NCBI GenBank assembly: GCA_001917175.1
Contig: MNTV01000028.1
Location: 1 to 18,825, forward strand
Origin: Azospirillum sp. 51_20
Lineage (GTDB): Bacteria > Pseudomonadota > Alphaproteobacteria > RF32 > CAG-239
Length of the DNA stretch: 18,825 bases
Reading direction: 5' to 3'
In this document: positions 1 through 8,137 of the stretch, one piece after another
Numbering within the stretch: the stretch's first letter is position 1
Layout of the letters: each line of letters begins with the position of its first letter
Program-made: the position numbers and the translations under genes
The notes under the pieces: generated by a model
Told to the model about the DNA's origin: nothing
The model's database searches: none
Seen by the model: the letters and a program-made list of their open reading frames with translations, nothing else

Positions 1-10
1 CCTTTTTTAT

Positions 11-1270
11 ATGAAAACAAAAAGCTTATGGTTTGCAACGGCAGCAGCTGTCGTTCTTACCGGAATGACGATGATGACTTCCTGCAGCAAGGACGATTAT
101 GAGCTGCCGGAAGTGATTGAAAGCGAAGTTTATGACGAAGGCTGTGCCGAAGAGGTCAAGGCTGAAGTCGGAACGGAAGGCACTCAACTGAGCTATGAGA
201 GCTGGATTATGGTCCGGGGCATTACCCGCGCCAGCTTCGACAACAAAGTTTCGGTTACTCTCAACAACGCCTTCAACAACGTCGACAGCGTGATTGAAGT
301 GGGCAGTTTCAACCTCGGCGAATGCCGTACCGAACTGGTTTATGAGGCAGCCGGCAATCGTCGGCAGGATTTTGTGACGGTAACCGATTCGCTTCTGATG
401 TACAAGGTAACGTTTGACGTTTTTTCGTTCTCGTACAACCTTTATCATGAGATAGGAAGATACGACGACGGGATCACGCGGCAGACGATGCCCTATCATC
501 CGATCGGAAACATCCGCGACAACGGTTATACTCTGACCGACCTTGATTTCATAATCGAAGACAACGGGGAAGGAGAACAGGTCGTCTACCTGTGCAAGCG
601 GTTTGACCATTCGATTTCGCTTGATTTCAACGGCAAGACCTATACCCTGACCGCCAAAATCGAATTGCGGCGCAATTTGGGGACGGCACCCTGCATTGTT
701 GAATCGGAAGTGCTTGACGAGGGAAAAGACGTTTTGCAATCCGGAATTTTCGGCGCTCTGTCGGAAGTGTATTACCAGTCCTGGATCAAAGTCAGACAGA
801 GCTGGTCCGACGGAAAAGTGACGGAAGAAACTTATGTCAACGATTGCTCGGTTCGGGTTGAACTGAACAGCGAGTCCAAGAAATATAAGGTTCTGCCGGA
901 TGCGAATATCGTCAGGGAAAAGGCTGCCGTTGTTTCGGGAGAAACGGAAGAGACGGCCGAAGGTTCGCCGACGGAATACATTCGCAGCCGGGTTTGTCAT
1001 CAGTCTTATGTCATTACGTATAACTATTTTACGCTGACATACGAGTTCAGGGATATGGTTCCGGTCTATGATGACAATGTAACCAGACACGAAATGCCGC
1101 ATTACCGTTTTGAGGAATTTCGCGACAGTTTTCGCTTGTCGGCGCCGGCAGACGACGTTGTTGACGGAAAACCGGCCTGGGGATATGTCTTCTATTCGGA
1201 AATAGCTTTCAAATTCGGCGACGTCGAAAGCGCTTTTGACGAAGACATTTCCGTTTACGTCCGGAAATAG
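11..1270 (+). CDS. Secreted lipoprotein with a duplicated domain, function unknown
   Basis: A predicted 419-residue lipoprotein. The N-terminus is a lipoprotein signal: two lysines, a hydrophobic run at about residues 6-22 and a lipobox-like MTSC with Cys25 as the lipidation site. The tail after the Cys (SKDD) is typical of Bacteroidota lipoproteins. The mature protein holds two copies of one unit, residues about 35-232 and 233-419. Both begin ESEV-x-DEG, then Y-x-SWI-x-VR, and later YDD-x-VTR or YDD-x-ITR followed by MP and RD. I do not recognise the domain. The residue after Cys25 is Ser, not Asp, which would fit outer-membrane sorting in a proteobacterium. Only ten T-rich bases lie upstream in the window, with no visible Shine-Dalgarno, unlike the other genes here, so the start could be further upstream. 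The reading frame is sound; the function is unknown. Confidence 0.8.
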   Translation: MKTKSLWFATAAAVVLTGMTMMTSCSKDDYELPEVIESEVYDEGCAEEVKAEVGTEGTQLSYESWIMVRGITRASFDNKVSVTLNNAFNNVDSVIEVGSFNLGECRTELVYEAAGNRRQDFVTVTDSLLMYKVTFDVFSFSYNLYHEIGRYDDGITRQTMPYHPIGNIRDNGYTLTDLDFIIEDNGEGEQVVYLCKRFDHSISLDFNGKTYTLTAKIELRRNLGTAPCIVESEVLDEGKDVLQSGIFGALSEVYYQSWIKVRQSWSDGKVTEETYVNDCSVRVELNSESKKYKVLPDANIVREKAAVVSGETEETAEGSPTEYIRSRVCHQSYVITYNYFTLTYEFRDMVPVYDDNVTRHEMPHYRFEEFRDSFRLSAPADDVVDGKPAWGYVFYSEIAFKFGDVESAFDEDISVYVRK

Positions 1271-1296
1271 CGGCTGTTCAGGCAGTCGCTGAGATT

Positions 1297-1330
1297 AAAA
1301 AAACACCGCTTTCAAAAGCGGTGTTTTTTG
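1297..1330. terminator. Bidirectional intrinsic terminator
   Basis: A perfect inverted repeat: an A-run plus CACCGCTTT, a very short loop, then AAAGCGGTG plus a T-run. It has a U-tract in either direction. It lies between two converging genes, the lipoprotein (plus) and the thioesterase (minus), and so can end both transcripts. Confidence 0.9.
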
Positions 1331-1342
1331 TTTCCGAAAATG

Positions 1343-1440
1343 TTTTCCCGAATTAAGTCCTTATTTTCGGCGGATGCGGGTTTTTGCCGGTTTTCTCCGG
1401 ACTAAGTCCTTATTTCCAGCGGATACGGATTTTTGCCAGT
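1343..1440. repeat. 49-bp tandem duplication spanning a gene's 3' end
   Basis: Bases 1343-1391 and 1392-1440 are two adjacent copies of a 49-bp unit, 40 of 49 bases identical by hand count. All nine differences are transitions. The second copy contains the last ten codons and the stop of the thioesterase gene. The first copy is an orphan that still reads, on the minus strand, as a degraded version of the same tail (AKTRIRRK-stop against AKIRIRWK-stop). The period is not a multiple of three, so the orphan copy is not an in-frame extension. It looks like an old local duplication. Confidence 0.8.
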
Positions 1441-2141
1441 TCCCTGTTGTCATCGTCGGCGTAAATGCCGTGCAGGGTGACAAGCCCGTCAATTTCGGTG
1501 CGGATAACAACTTCCTCTCCGAACAGTCCTTCTTTCTTAAAAGCGATCTCCAATGCTGCCGGCGTATGCTTCAGGCGGAAATCGGCCGGCACCGCCTCCG
1601 TCGCCCACAACGGATAAACGGCGTTGTTGACATGATGGTTGACGTCGATGTCGTCATAACGCACTTTAAAAATTTCACGATGGTCTTCTCTTGCCGGTTC
1701 CGGCAGCCGGGCAAAATCGGTTTCCAGCGCGCGTTCGTCGATAACCCGGTATTGCGGCAGGTTGTCGCGCAGCGAGACCGGTCTTTTTTTGACAAAGTCT
1801 ATCAAAACCCACTGACTGGAAGCGCGGATAATCGGCATTCCCTTTTCGTCCCTGATGACAAAGTCGCGGACGGCGCCGAGTTTCTTTTCCGCCGCCGGCC
1901 ACGATTCGACCGTAATCTTTTCATGCCAGGCGGGCATGCGTTCGATTTCTATCTGGTAATTGGAACCGACCCAAGCCAGACCGTGGGCCAGACAATGTTC
2001 GATTCCCACGCCGAGAAGCGAAGCATGAGTGTCGGCCGTGTCCTGAAAAATGTTCATCAGCGTCAGCAGGCGCAAAGTTCCGTTGCGGTCGCATTCGTAA
2101 CTTTTGACATGATATTCGCGTGAAATTTTGTCGACCTGCAT
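1410..2141 (-). CDS. Acyl-ACP thioesterase (FatA/FatB-like)
   Basis: Predicted cytoplasmic acyl-[acyl-carrier-protein] thioesterase of 243 residues, usual for bacterial members of this double hot-dog family. It hydrolyses acyl-ACP to release free fatty acid from fatty acid synthesis. The first hot-dog half carries the family signature RASSQWVLID at residues 106-115. The second carries DVNHHVNN at 166-173, which gives the D-x-N-x-H arrangement (Asp166, Asn168, His170) of the known thioesterase active site. There is no signal peptide. A GGGGA sequence about ten bases upstream of the ATG can serve as ribosome binding site; it overlaps the end of the upstream lytic transglycosylase gene. The 6-bp gap implies cotranscription and coupled translation. 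The last ten codons are duplicated just downstream. Confidence 0.88.
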   Translation of the reverse strand: MQVDKISREYHVKSYECDRNGTLRLLTLMNIFQDTADTHASLLGVGIEHCLAHGLAWVGSNYQIEIERMPAWHEKITVESWPAAEKKLGAVRDFVIRDEKGMPIIRASSQWVLIDFVKKRPVSLRDNLPQYRVIDERALETDFARLPEPAREDHREIFKVRYDDIDVNHHVNNAVYPLWATEAVPADFRLKHTPAALEIAFKKEGLFGEEVVIRTEIDGLVTLHGIYADDDNRELAKIRIRWK

Positions 2142-2147
2142 TGCCTG

Positions 2148-2855
2148 TTATCCCCGCCAGGAAAGTTTGACGTCTTGTTTGCCTTCGTCATCGTCGCCCC
2201 ACAGCAGACGGCTCAGCCAGCTGCGCTTGGTTTTCGGTTCTTCGGCACGCGCGGCAAACAGTTTTTCTTCCGTCGCCTGTTTTTCGGCCGCATACATGGC
2301 CAGATAAGTCTGGTGGCCTTTTTTGACGGTCTCAAGCGATGCCAGCAGTCTTTTTTTGTAAGCCTGCGCCTTGGCCGGCCTTCTCGAATGATAATCCGTT
2401 GCCGCTTTCATCCAGTCCTGACGGCGGTCATACAGCCTTTTCAGGAAGCGGGCGGCATATTCGACGTTTTTCTCCGGGTCGAAAGCGTCTTCCAGACTGG
2501 CAAACTCCTTGCCGTGAAAGCGCATGTTGATCTGCATGCAGCCGACGTCAAAATTGTTGATGCCGCGTTTGCGCAACGCTTTTGCCGCGGCCACGGCAGC
2601 TTCTTTGGTTTTGTAATAATGACCTTTTCCGCGTACGTTGATGGTCCACGGCCAAGCCATTTTCTGCTGAGCGGTTTTGTTCCATTTGCCGGTTTCCACC
2701 GTAGAGATTGACGTCAGCAGATATTTTTGGATCTGATGTTTTTCTTCCGCTCTGGTGGTTGCGTCCATACAGATAAAACCTTCGTCGACAGGCGCAATCT
2801 CCTGCGCATTTGCCGAAATCGGCAGAAGCAACATCAGCAATGTGAGAAAATACAT
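2148..2855 (-). CDS. Periplasmic lytic transglycosylase, SLT domain
   Basis: Predicted 235-residue secreted lytic transglycosylase, which cleaves the glycan strands of peptidoglycan to leave 1,6-anhydro-muropeptides. The signal peptide is residues 1-17, with cleavage after ANA. The SLT lysozyme-like fold follows: the likely catalytic glutamate is Glu54 in STVETG (ET in place of the more common ES), then WPWTINVRGKG at 69-79 and the GCMQIN motif at 105-110, which matches the G-x-MQ-x-N signature. A DPEKNVEYAARFLKRLY helix after about residue 126 is also typical. The basic C-terminal 50 residues are not conserved in any way I recognise. The ATG is preceded by GGAAG about 12 bases upstream. The 184 bp between this gene and the amidohydrolase gene upstream hold no clear terminator and no convincing promoter, so readthrough from upstream is possible. 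The thioesterase gene follows after 6 bp. Confidence 0.87.
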   Translation of the reverse strand: MYFLTLLMLLLPISANAQEIAPVDEGFICMDATTRAEEKHQIQKYLLTSISTVETGKWNKTAQQKMAWPWTINVRGKGHYYKTKEAAVAAAKALRKRGINNFDVGCMQINMRFHGKEFASLEDAFDPEKNVEYAARFLKRLYDRRQDWMKAATDYHSRRPAKAQAYKKRLLASLETVKKGHQTYLAMYAAEKQATEEKLFAARAEEPKTKRSWLSRLLWGDDDEGKQDVKLSWRG

Positions 2856-3039
2856 AAAAAATTGATACTTCCAGCAGTATCCCTCTGTTTCCCCGGGCTG
2901 CCACGAACATCCCTCAGGCCGGCGGCCGATTTCAGTCCGCTTAAGGCAGCGGTTGGTCTAAAAACAAAAAACCGGGGGCAGTTTATACATAACGGCCCAA
3001 AGCCATAAAGCATTAAAAACAGAAGGGTTTATAACATAA

Positions 3040-3924
3040 TTATTTTTTAAAATCCAGCAAAAAATTGGCCAGGTCTATGATTGCGGCGCAAATGTCGGAA
3101 CTAACGTATTGAAAGTTCTGGTTCTTTTTATACACAGCCTCGTCTTCGTAAAGGCTGCGATTGATTTCCATTTGCAAAGTGTAAATGTTTTTGCGCGGCT
3201 GGCAATAGTTGAAGCTGATATGCGCGCCGGAATAGGGGCAGTCGAGGCTGACATTGTATTTTTGTTTCAAATGCTGCATGAAGAACTCGTACATCTCGCT
3301 CGGGCAGCTTTGTTCAAACAAAGTGCCGAGGCAGAACTCGATCTGCCGGTTGTCCTGCATGATGTTGCAGATTTTTGACGGCATTGAGTGGCAGTCGAGC
3401 ACCAGACAGAAGCCGAATTTTTTGGCGGTGCGGTCGATCAGCTTTTGCAGATGCGCGTGGTAAGGGTTATAGACGTTTTGGATCCGTTCTTCGGCTTCGT
3501 GGTAGTTAAGCAGCCCGTCGTAAATGTTTTTGCGGCCCGCGGTAATGCGGTGAAACAGTCCGAGTCCGACCCGGCAGCGTTTGTTGCCGATCATCATTTC
3601 CTGTTCGGGGTAGTTATAAAACATTGCCGGGTCGATTTCGATCGCGTCCCGGTTGACGTCGATGAAGGCCCGGCCGATGTTGAGCGCCACCATCGGAATG
3701 CCGAGGTTGGAGGCTTCCATTACCAGTTCGTCGACAAAGGGGTCTTCGTTGCTGCGTAGTTCGTTTAAGCTGACGTCGACACGGTCGAGGAACTCCTGCG
3801 GAAAGACGCGTCCGCTGTGCGGCACCGAAAGCACCATCGGATAGCGCGGTTCTTTGGTGTTGTGCTCGCTGATGATGTTCAGTTTGGAATAATCAACCTT
3901 AAAATCAATTTTCTTCTCTGTCAT
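3040..3924 (-). CDS. N-formylglutamate amidohydrolase family protein
   Basis: Predicted 294-residue member of the N-formylglutamate amidohydrolase family, zinc-dependent enzymes that hydrolyse N-formyl-L-glutamate to formate and glutamate, the last step of one histidine degradation route. Visible motifs: SVPHSG at 33-38, VNRD at 90-93, DCHSMP at 177-182, YSGAHI at 231-236 and QMEINRSLY at 251-259. The histidines and acidic residues in these blocks are the probable metal and catalytic ligands. I chose the ATG at 3924 rather than the one 10 codons upstream because AGGAG sits five bases before it, while the upstream ATG has no such site. No other histidine-utilisation gene is in the window, so the true substrate is not fixed; the family also has members of unknown substrate. 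Confidence 0.85.
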   Translation of the reverse strand: MTEKKIDFKVDYSKLNIISEHNTKEPRYPMVLSVPHSGRVFPQEFLDRVDVSLNELRSNEDPFVDELVMEASNLGIPMVALNIGRAFIDVNRDAIEIDPAMFYNYPEQEMMIGNKRCRVGLGLFHRITAGRKNIYDGLLNYHEAEERIQNVYNPYHAHLQKLIDRTAKKFGFCLVLDCHSMPSKICNIMQDNRQIEFCLGTLFEQSCPSEMYEFFMQHLKQKYNVSLDCPYSGAHISFNYCQPRKNIYTLQMEINRSLYEDEAVYKKNQNFQYVSSDICAAIIDLANFLLDFKK

Positions 3925-4046
3925 GACTGCTCCTGGATCCTGTTGGAAAATCATAATACTAAGAAAAGATTAACTTTTTGATAACAAAAACGGCGGCGCC
4001 TAAGCGGGGAAAATTGAAAAAAACGTCCGAACGATAAAAAAAACTC

Positions 4047-4075
4047 TTGCCAAATTAAATCGGATAAGCTAAACA
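4047..4075 (+). promoter_or_regulatory. Probable promoter of tRNA-Val
   Basis: TTGCCA (4047-4052), a 17-bp spacer, then TAAACA (4070-4075), about 20 bp before the mature tRNA start. The -35 is good and the -10 is weak; position supports it. Confidence 0.5.
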
Positions 4076-4095
4076 GTACACATGATTTGTCAAAC

Positions 4096-4171
<76 letters not shown>

Positions 4172-4213
4172 ATCAGAAAAGGCTCCGGAAAGTTTCCGGG
4201 GCCTTTTCTGATT
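4172..4213 (+). terminator. Intrinsic terminator after tRNA-Val
   Basis: A long near-perfect hairpin directly after the CCA end: ATCAGAAAAGGC with TCCGGAAA on the 5' side, TTCCGG with GGCCTTTTCTGAT on the 3' side. The T-run is inside the stem. The structure could stop transcription in both directions. Confidence 0.8.
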
Positions 4214-4299
4214 CTGCACCGCCAATGCGTATGTCTCTTGTCATCTCGCTTTTTTTTGTTTAAACTTTTGATAATTTGAATTTTGCCGGGAGAATTTTT

Positions 4300-5166
4300 A
4301 TGACCAAAATTTCTGTTCTTATGCCGGTTTACAATACGCCGGAGAACTATTTGCGTGAGGCGGTGGAAAGCATTCTTGCCCAAACCTGCGCGGATTTTGA
4401 ATTTCTCATTTTAAATGACGCGTCAACGGACGATAACGTGGAAAAGGTGATTAACTCTTACGATGACAAGCGTATTCGCTATTGGCAAAATGACAGGAAT
4501 CTGGGAATTTCGTTGTCGAGAAACAAATTGATCGGGCTTTCCCGGGGCGAATATTTGGCGGTTTTTGACCATGATGACGTTTCTCTGCCCGAACGGCTTG
4601 AAAAACAGGCGGCTTTTTTGGACGCCCATCCGGAAGTCGGAGTGGTCGGCTGCTGGTACCGGATTCTCGGCACGGAAAATAAGGTCAGCCGTTTTCCTGC
4701 GGAAGATGCGGAAATTAAAGAAATCATGGTCAACAGTTGCTGTATCTGCCATCCGGCGTCGATGATCCGCAGATCGGTTTTGGTCGAACATAACATCGGT
4801 TATGAAAACGACTATACGCCGGCGGAAGATTATGCCTTGTGGTGCCGTCTGCTTTCCAAAACCCGTTTTGCCAATCTTCCGGAAGTCCTTTTTGCCTACC
4901 GTAACCACGAAGGCAACACCTCCCATTTGCAAAGGGAAAAAATGAGGGATGCCAGTATCCGCATTCAGAATTTTGTCCGTCGGGACAATCCTGAACTCTG
5001 GGCGGCGGCGGAAGCGAAGATGCAGGAAACGGTAAAGATCAGGCTGTTCGGCCTGCTGCCGCTGCTGACGATAAAGAGAAGCCGAAACCGGGAGCTTTGG
5101 CTGTTGTTCGGGTTCGTCCGTCTGTTTGACGTCGGCAGAAAACGCGTGCGGAAGAGTCCCGGATAA
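4300..5166 (+). CDS. Glycosyltransferase family 2 protein
   Basis: Predicted 288-residue inverting sugar transferase with a GT-A fold, transferring a sugar from a nucleotide-sugar donor, probably to a surface polysaccharide or lipid-linked acceptor. The donor-binding N-terminus is ISVLMPVYNTP at 4-14, followed by LNDASTDD (38-45) and the metal-binding DxD-type motif DHDD (90-93). The acceptor side has CHPASMIRR and the AEDYALW block near residue 174, where Glu or Asp is the expected catalytic base. The C-terminus is basic, with no clear membrane helix. I chose the ATG at 4300, preceded by GGGAG with a 7-base spacer, over a TTG eight codons upstream. It stands alone, with no other polysaccharide genes beside it, so the acceptor cannot be named. 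Confidence 0.9.
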   Translation: MTKISVLMPVYNTPENYLREAVESILAQTCADFEFLILNDASTDDNVEKVINSYDDKRIRYWQNDRNLGISLSRNKLIGLSRGEYLAVFDHDDVSLPERLEKQAAFLDAHPEVGVVGCWYRILGTENKVSRFPAEDAEIKEIMVNSCCICHPASMIRRSVLVEHNIGYENDYTPAEDYALWCRLLSKTRFANLPEVLFAYRNHEGNTSHLQREKMRDASIRIQNFVRRDNPELWAAAEAKMQETVKIRLFGLLPLLTIKRSRNRELWLLFGFVRLFDVGRKRVRKSPG

Positions 5167-5206
5167 GGGGAGTTTCGTTTCGCGGTGTGTTTCGTGTGTC
5201 GAAACC

Positions 5207-5240
5207 CCCCGGCCGTGCGGCCGGGAGAGTCCTTTTTTTA
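5207..5240 (+). terminator. Intrinsic terminator of the glycosyltransferase gene
   Basis: A GC-rich stem CCCGGCC/GGCCGGG with a 4-base loop, then a run of seven T at 5233-5239 after a 7-base gap. The gap is longer than ideal. It lies between converging genes. Confidence 0.7.
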
Positions 5241-5269
5241 CTGATGTTCCTTGCAGAGGTGCAGGTTTT

Positions 5270-6583
5270 CTACTTTATTTTTTGAACTGTTTCGCGGAAA
5301 AATTTTTTATAGGTTTCGTTGTTGTCGATGATAACGCGGGCGTTGTTGTCGGTTTCCGAACAAAGCACCGGCAGGGTGATTTCCTTTTCCAAATATTCGC
5401 GGGCGACGTTTTCGTCAAAGTTGTCGATCTTTTCCGCTTTGTATTGTTTGACGATAAGTTCGATGATGGCCGGCTTTAAGGTCATGAATTCGCTCATGAT
5501 GCTGTCGTCCATCACATTGTTCAGCCTGACCCGGAAAAATTCCCAGGCTTGTTCCATGGTCAGGCCGTAAGGTTTCAGTTTGGCGTTGATTGTTTCCAGT
5601 TCGGGGCGGAAATATTCGGCATAAACCTGCGGAAAACGGGTCATCTCGTAACCCTGTTTGCGGCAAAATCCGGCATAGCCTTCCATCATCCGATAAGTGC
5701 TGCCGAGCGCCAGCCCGAGATTTTCGTCGTTTTGCTCGGCCGGCAGGCGGATGAAAAACAAGCCGCAGTTAAGCAGTAGGCCGACGATGACCACGGCGAT
5801 TTCCGTTTTTTGCCAGCGGGCAGGGAGCTCCAGTTTGTGGTTGCTTTTGCGGTCGTGAAAGTTGATGCGTTTCTGTATGGATGACAGAAACGTCAGTCCG
5901 GCCGCCCAGGCGCCGAGATAAATGCCCCAGACGGCAAACGTTCCCGCCGCCGGCAGAACGAAAACGGAAGCCGCCGCGGCACATGCGATCTGCAGCCAGA
6001 AACATGCCGTATAGCCGACGGCCGGCGGCACAAACCTTTTGCCTTCGGTTTTGCTGCGTTTGAGGTTGATTCTGATAATTTTAAACAGTGGCCAGACAAA
6101 AAACGGTCCCAGCAACCAGCCGTAAACGGCCGGACGGATTTCGTTGTCTTTGGCGTCTTCGCGGACGGCTTTCCAGTTTTTGTATAGCCAGTAAAGCTCA
6201 AACAGGCCGCCGCTCAAAACCGAGGCGGCAACCAGCCGGCGAACGGGCAGCAGATAAAAGATTACCGGTTTGCTGTAATTGACGTCCTGGTTTCTTTCAA
6301 TGAATGCGCGCATGTGGCGGTAATACAGCCGGTCGGCGGTCAGGGCGCCGACGATTCTTGACGCCGCCATCACTGCCGGCACAACCCACAGACTGCGGGT
6401 GAGGACAAAACCGGCGGTCATCAGAAACAGCCCGCCGAAAAAATACAGGGCAAACCACCCGGGCATGCCGGCAAAAAGATAGTAAAAGGAGTTGAAAACG
6501 AATGCGCCGGGCGAAAAACGCCGCGGCCGAGGGGCGTTTTTCAGCCGTTCCTGATATTTTGCTAGTCTGGTTTCCGTTCGCAT
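5270..6583 (-). CDS. Multi-pass inner-membrane protein of unknown function
   Basis: A predicted 437-residue membrane protein that I cannot assign. After a basic N-terminus, the stretch FSPGAFVFNSFYYLFAGM at about 23-40 resembles the start of DUF2628-type membrane domains (amphipathic segment before the first helix). Hydrophobic segments follow at about 44-62, 66-84, 107-125, 152-172, 190-212, 215-235 and 262-280. Within them, SGGLFELYWLYKNWKAVRE at 124-142 resembles the repeated short motif of DUF4234 proteins. Residues about 285-437 form a soluble, charged helical domain. I place the start at the ATG at 6583 because GAGG lies six bases upstream; an in-frame TTG and ATG further up lack this. 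The gene is transcribed divergently from the spermidine-synthase-like gene. Both domain resemblances are weak. Confidence 0.75.
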   Translation of the reverse strand: MRTETRLAKYQERLKNAPRPRRFSPGAFVFNSFYYLFAGMPGWFALYFFGGLFLMTAGFVLTRSLWVVPAVMAASRIVGALTADRLYYRHMRAFIERNQDVNYSKPVIFYLLPVRRLVAASVLSGGLFELYWLYKNWKAVREDAKDNEIRPAVYGWLLGPFFVWPLFKIIRINLKRSKTEGKRFVPPAVGYTACFWLQIACAAAASVFVLPAAGTFAVWGIYLGAWAAGLTFLSSIQKRINFHDRKSNHKLELPARWQKTEIAVVIVGLLLNCGLFFIRLPAEQNDENLGLALGSTYRMMEGYAGFCRKQGYEMTRFPQVYAEYFRPELETINAKLKPYGLTMEQAWEFFRVRLNNVMDDSIMSEFMTLKPAIIELIVKQYKAEKIDNFDENVAREYLEKEITLPVLCSETDNNARVIIDNNETYKKFFRETVQKIK

Positions 6584-6617
6584 GACTTCCCTCATTGGCA
6601 AATGCCCACAAACCCAA

Positions 6618-6644
6618 GTTATAATCTTTATCTCTTAAGGTCAA
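6618..6644 (-). promoter_or_regulatory. Candidate promoter of the membrane protein gene
   Basis: On the minus strand, TTGACC (6644-6639) and TATAAC (6623-6618) with a 15-bp spacer. Both boxes are good but the spacer is short. Confidence 0.45.
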
Positions 6645-6675
6645 GCGCATAAATCCGTCCGCCGGCGGAAATTTC

Positions 6676-6704
6676 TTGCTAAAAAGGGCGGTTGCCGCTA
6701 TAGC
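6676..6704 (+). promoter_or_regulatory. Candidate promoter of the spermidine-synthase-like gene
   Basis: TTGCTA (6676-6681), a 17-bp spacer, TATAGC (6699-6704), about 36 bp before the start codon. It faces away from the promoter at 6618-6644. Confidence 0.5.
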
Positions 6705-6739
6705 TTGATAATCGGAACTGTACTGACGGGAGGGCGGAG

Positions 6740-8131
6740 ATGTCCGCAAAGGCCAAGTTAAAATACGTTTTGTTCGGCGCGGTGTTTGCCGGCGGTTTTG
6801 CCAGTTTGTCGCTGGAACTGGCGGTTATGCGCCAGTTGAGCGGTTTTGTCGGTTCCACCGCAGTCACCGCCTCAATCATCATCGGGGTGCTGCTGGCGTT
6901 TATGTCGCTCGGCTATTACCGCGGCTCGACGGTGTCGATTCGCCGCAACCGCATCCGGCAGGTTCTGGCGCCGGATTTTATCGTTATCGCGCTGATGTCG
7001 GTGCTGGCTTCCTCTTATATTCTGATAGATCTTTATTTTTGGGCGATGAACGGGCTGGGGATTCGCTCAAACGTGGCGCAGACTTTTGTTTATTCGCTGC
7101 TGCTGTTGTCGGCGGCGCCTTATTTGTTCGGCAAGGTTACCGCGGTTTTAAGCCGCTATCTGCACCGTTTTGACCGTAACAACACCGGGCGGATCATGGC
7201 GGTAGACACCGTCGGTTCGGTGTTGGGATCGATTTTGACCACGTTGGTTTTAATGCCTTTTATCGGCGTCAACCATACGGTGATGCTGATTGCCGCGGCG
7301 GCGCTTCTGACCGCGTGGCTGCTGGGCAGCCGGCAAATCGTCCTGATGCTTTTCATCATGCTGGCGGCGTTTTCGCTTAACCGCGACCGCCTGCTGTTTG
7401 AGGTGTACCATATCGTCGAAAACAACGCGGTGTCGACGATTTCGGTGGAAGAAGCCGACGACGGCCGTTCGAAAATAATGATGATGAACGGCGGCGGTGC
7501 TTCGAAAGTGTCGGAAGATCCGGAATTTCGTTTCGGTTACGTGCGCTTTGTTGAGGACAATTTCATCTCCCGGCTGCCGCAAACCGGTACGCCGAAGAAG
7601 ATACTCATTATCGGCGCCGGCGGCTTTACCATGGGGCTGAATGATGACTTCAACCGTTATACCTATGTTGACGTCGACGCCTCGCTGAAAGACGTTTCGG
7701 AAAAACATTTCCTGCCGGAAAAACTGGGGGACAATAAAAAGTTTGTCGTCCAGGACGCCAACCAGTTCCTGAAGGAAAGCGGAGAATTGTTTGACCTGAT
7801 CGTGCTCGACACCTATTCCAGCCGCCATATCATTCCGCTTGACCTGGTTACCGTCGAATATTTTGCCCGGGTGAAGGCAAGAAGCGCCCCGGACGGCGCG
7901 GTAGTGATGAATATCGTCGGTTCGCCGTCTTTTTCCTCTCCGCTGTCGCAAAAAATCGACAACACGATTCGCCGGGTTTTCCCGTTCCCGCTCGGGCGGC
8001 AGGTGATCGGTTCGTTTGACGGCTGGTGCCGCCGCGGCTGTCCCGACCGCAACCTGATGTATGTCTGGTACAATCTGCCGGAAAATTCAGATGTTTACAC
8101 GATTAACAAAAATTCTGCCTTCTACGACTGA
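6740..8131 (+). CDS. Membrane-anchored spermidine-synthase-like protein
   Basis: A predicted 463-residue fusion of a membrane region (about 1-215, six to seven hydrophobic segments) and a C-terminal Rossmann domain of the spermidine synthase/methyltransferase type. In the soluble half, IIGAGGFTMG at 290-299 is the glycine-rich cofactor loop, VDVD at 310-313 ends strand 2, QDAN at 338-341 is the adenine-contact block, and FDLIVLDTYS at 351-360 places Asp357 at the site of the catalytic aspartate. Soluble spermidine synthases have a YHE-type block before the glycine loop; here the matching region reads EFRFGYVRF, so the amine-binding side has diverged and the substrate may not be putrescine. 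The start is well supported by GGGAGGG five bases before the ATG. Membrane-fused members are common in bacteria, with few functions known. Confidence 0.8.
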   Translation: MSAKAKLKYVLFGAVFAGGFASLSLELAVMRQLSGFVGSTAVTASIIIGVLLAFMSLGYYRGSTVSIRRNRIRQVLAPDFIVIALMSVLASSYILIDLYFWAMNGLGIRSNVAQTFVYSLLLLSAAPYLFGKVTAVLSRYLHRFDRNNTGRIMAVDTVGSVLGSILTTLVLMPFIGVNHTVMLIAAAALLTAWLLGSRQIVLMLFIMLAAFSLNRDRLLFEVYHIVENNAVSTISVEEADDGRSKIMMMNGGGASKVSEDPEFRFGYVRFVEDNFISRLPQTGTPKKILIIGAGGFTMGLNDDFNRYTYVDVDASLKDVSEKHFLPEKLGDNKKFVVQDANQFLKESGELFDLIVLDTYSSRHIIPLDLVTVEYFARVKARSAPDGAVVMNIVGSPSFSSPLSQKIDNTIRRVFPFPLGRQVIGSFDGWCRRGCPDRNLMYVWYNLPENSDVYTINKNSAFYD

Positions 8132-8137
8132 AAAAGA

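Noticed and set aside
26..1102. 358-codon minus-strand open frame opposite the first gene
   Set aside because: Shadow of the lipoprotein gene. The plus-strand frame has a lipoprotein signal and an internal duplication; this one has neither.
2930..3039. Terminator after the amidohydrolase gene on the minus strand
   Set aside because: Only a 4-bp GGGC/GCCC pair with a 15-base loop precedes a T-run. This is too weak to list.
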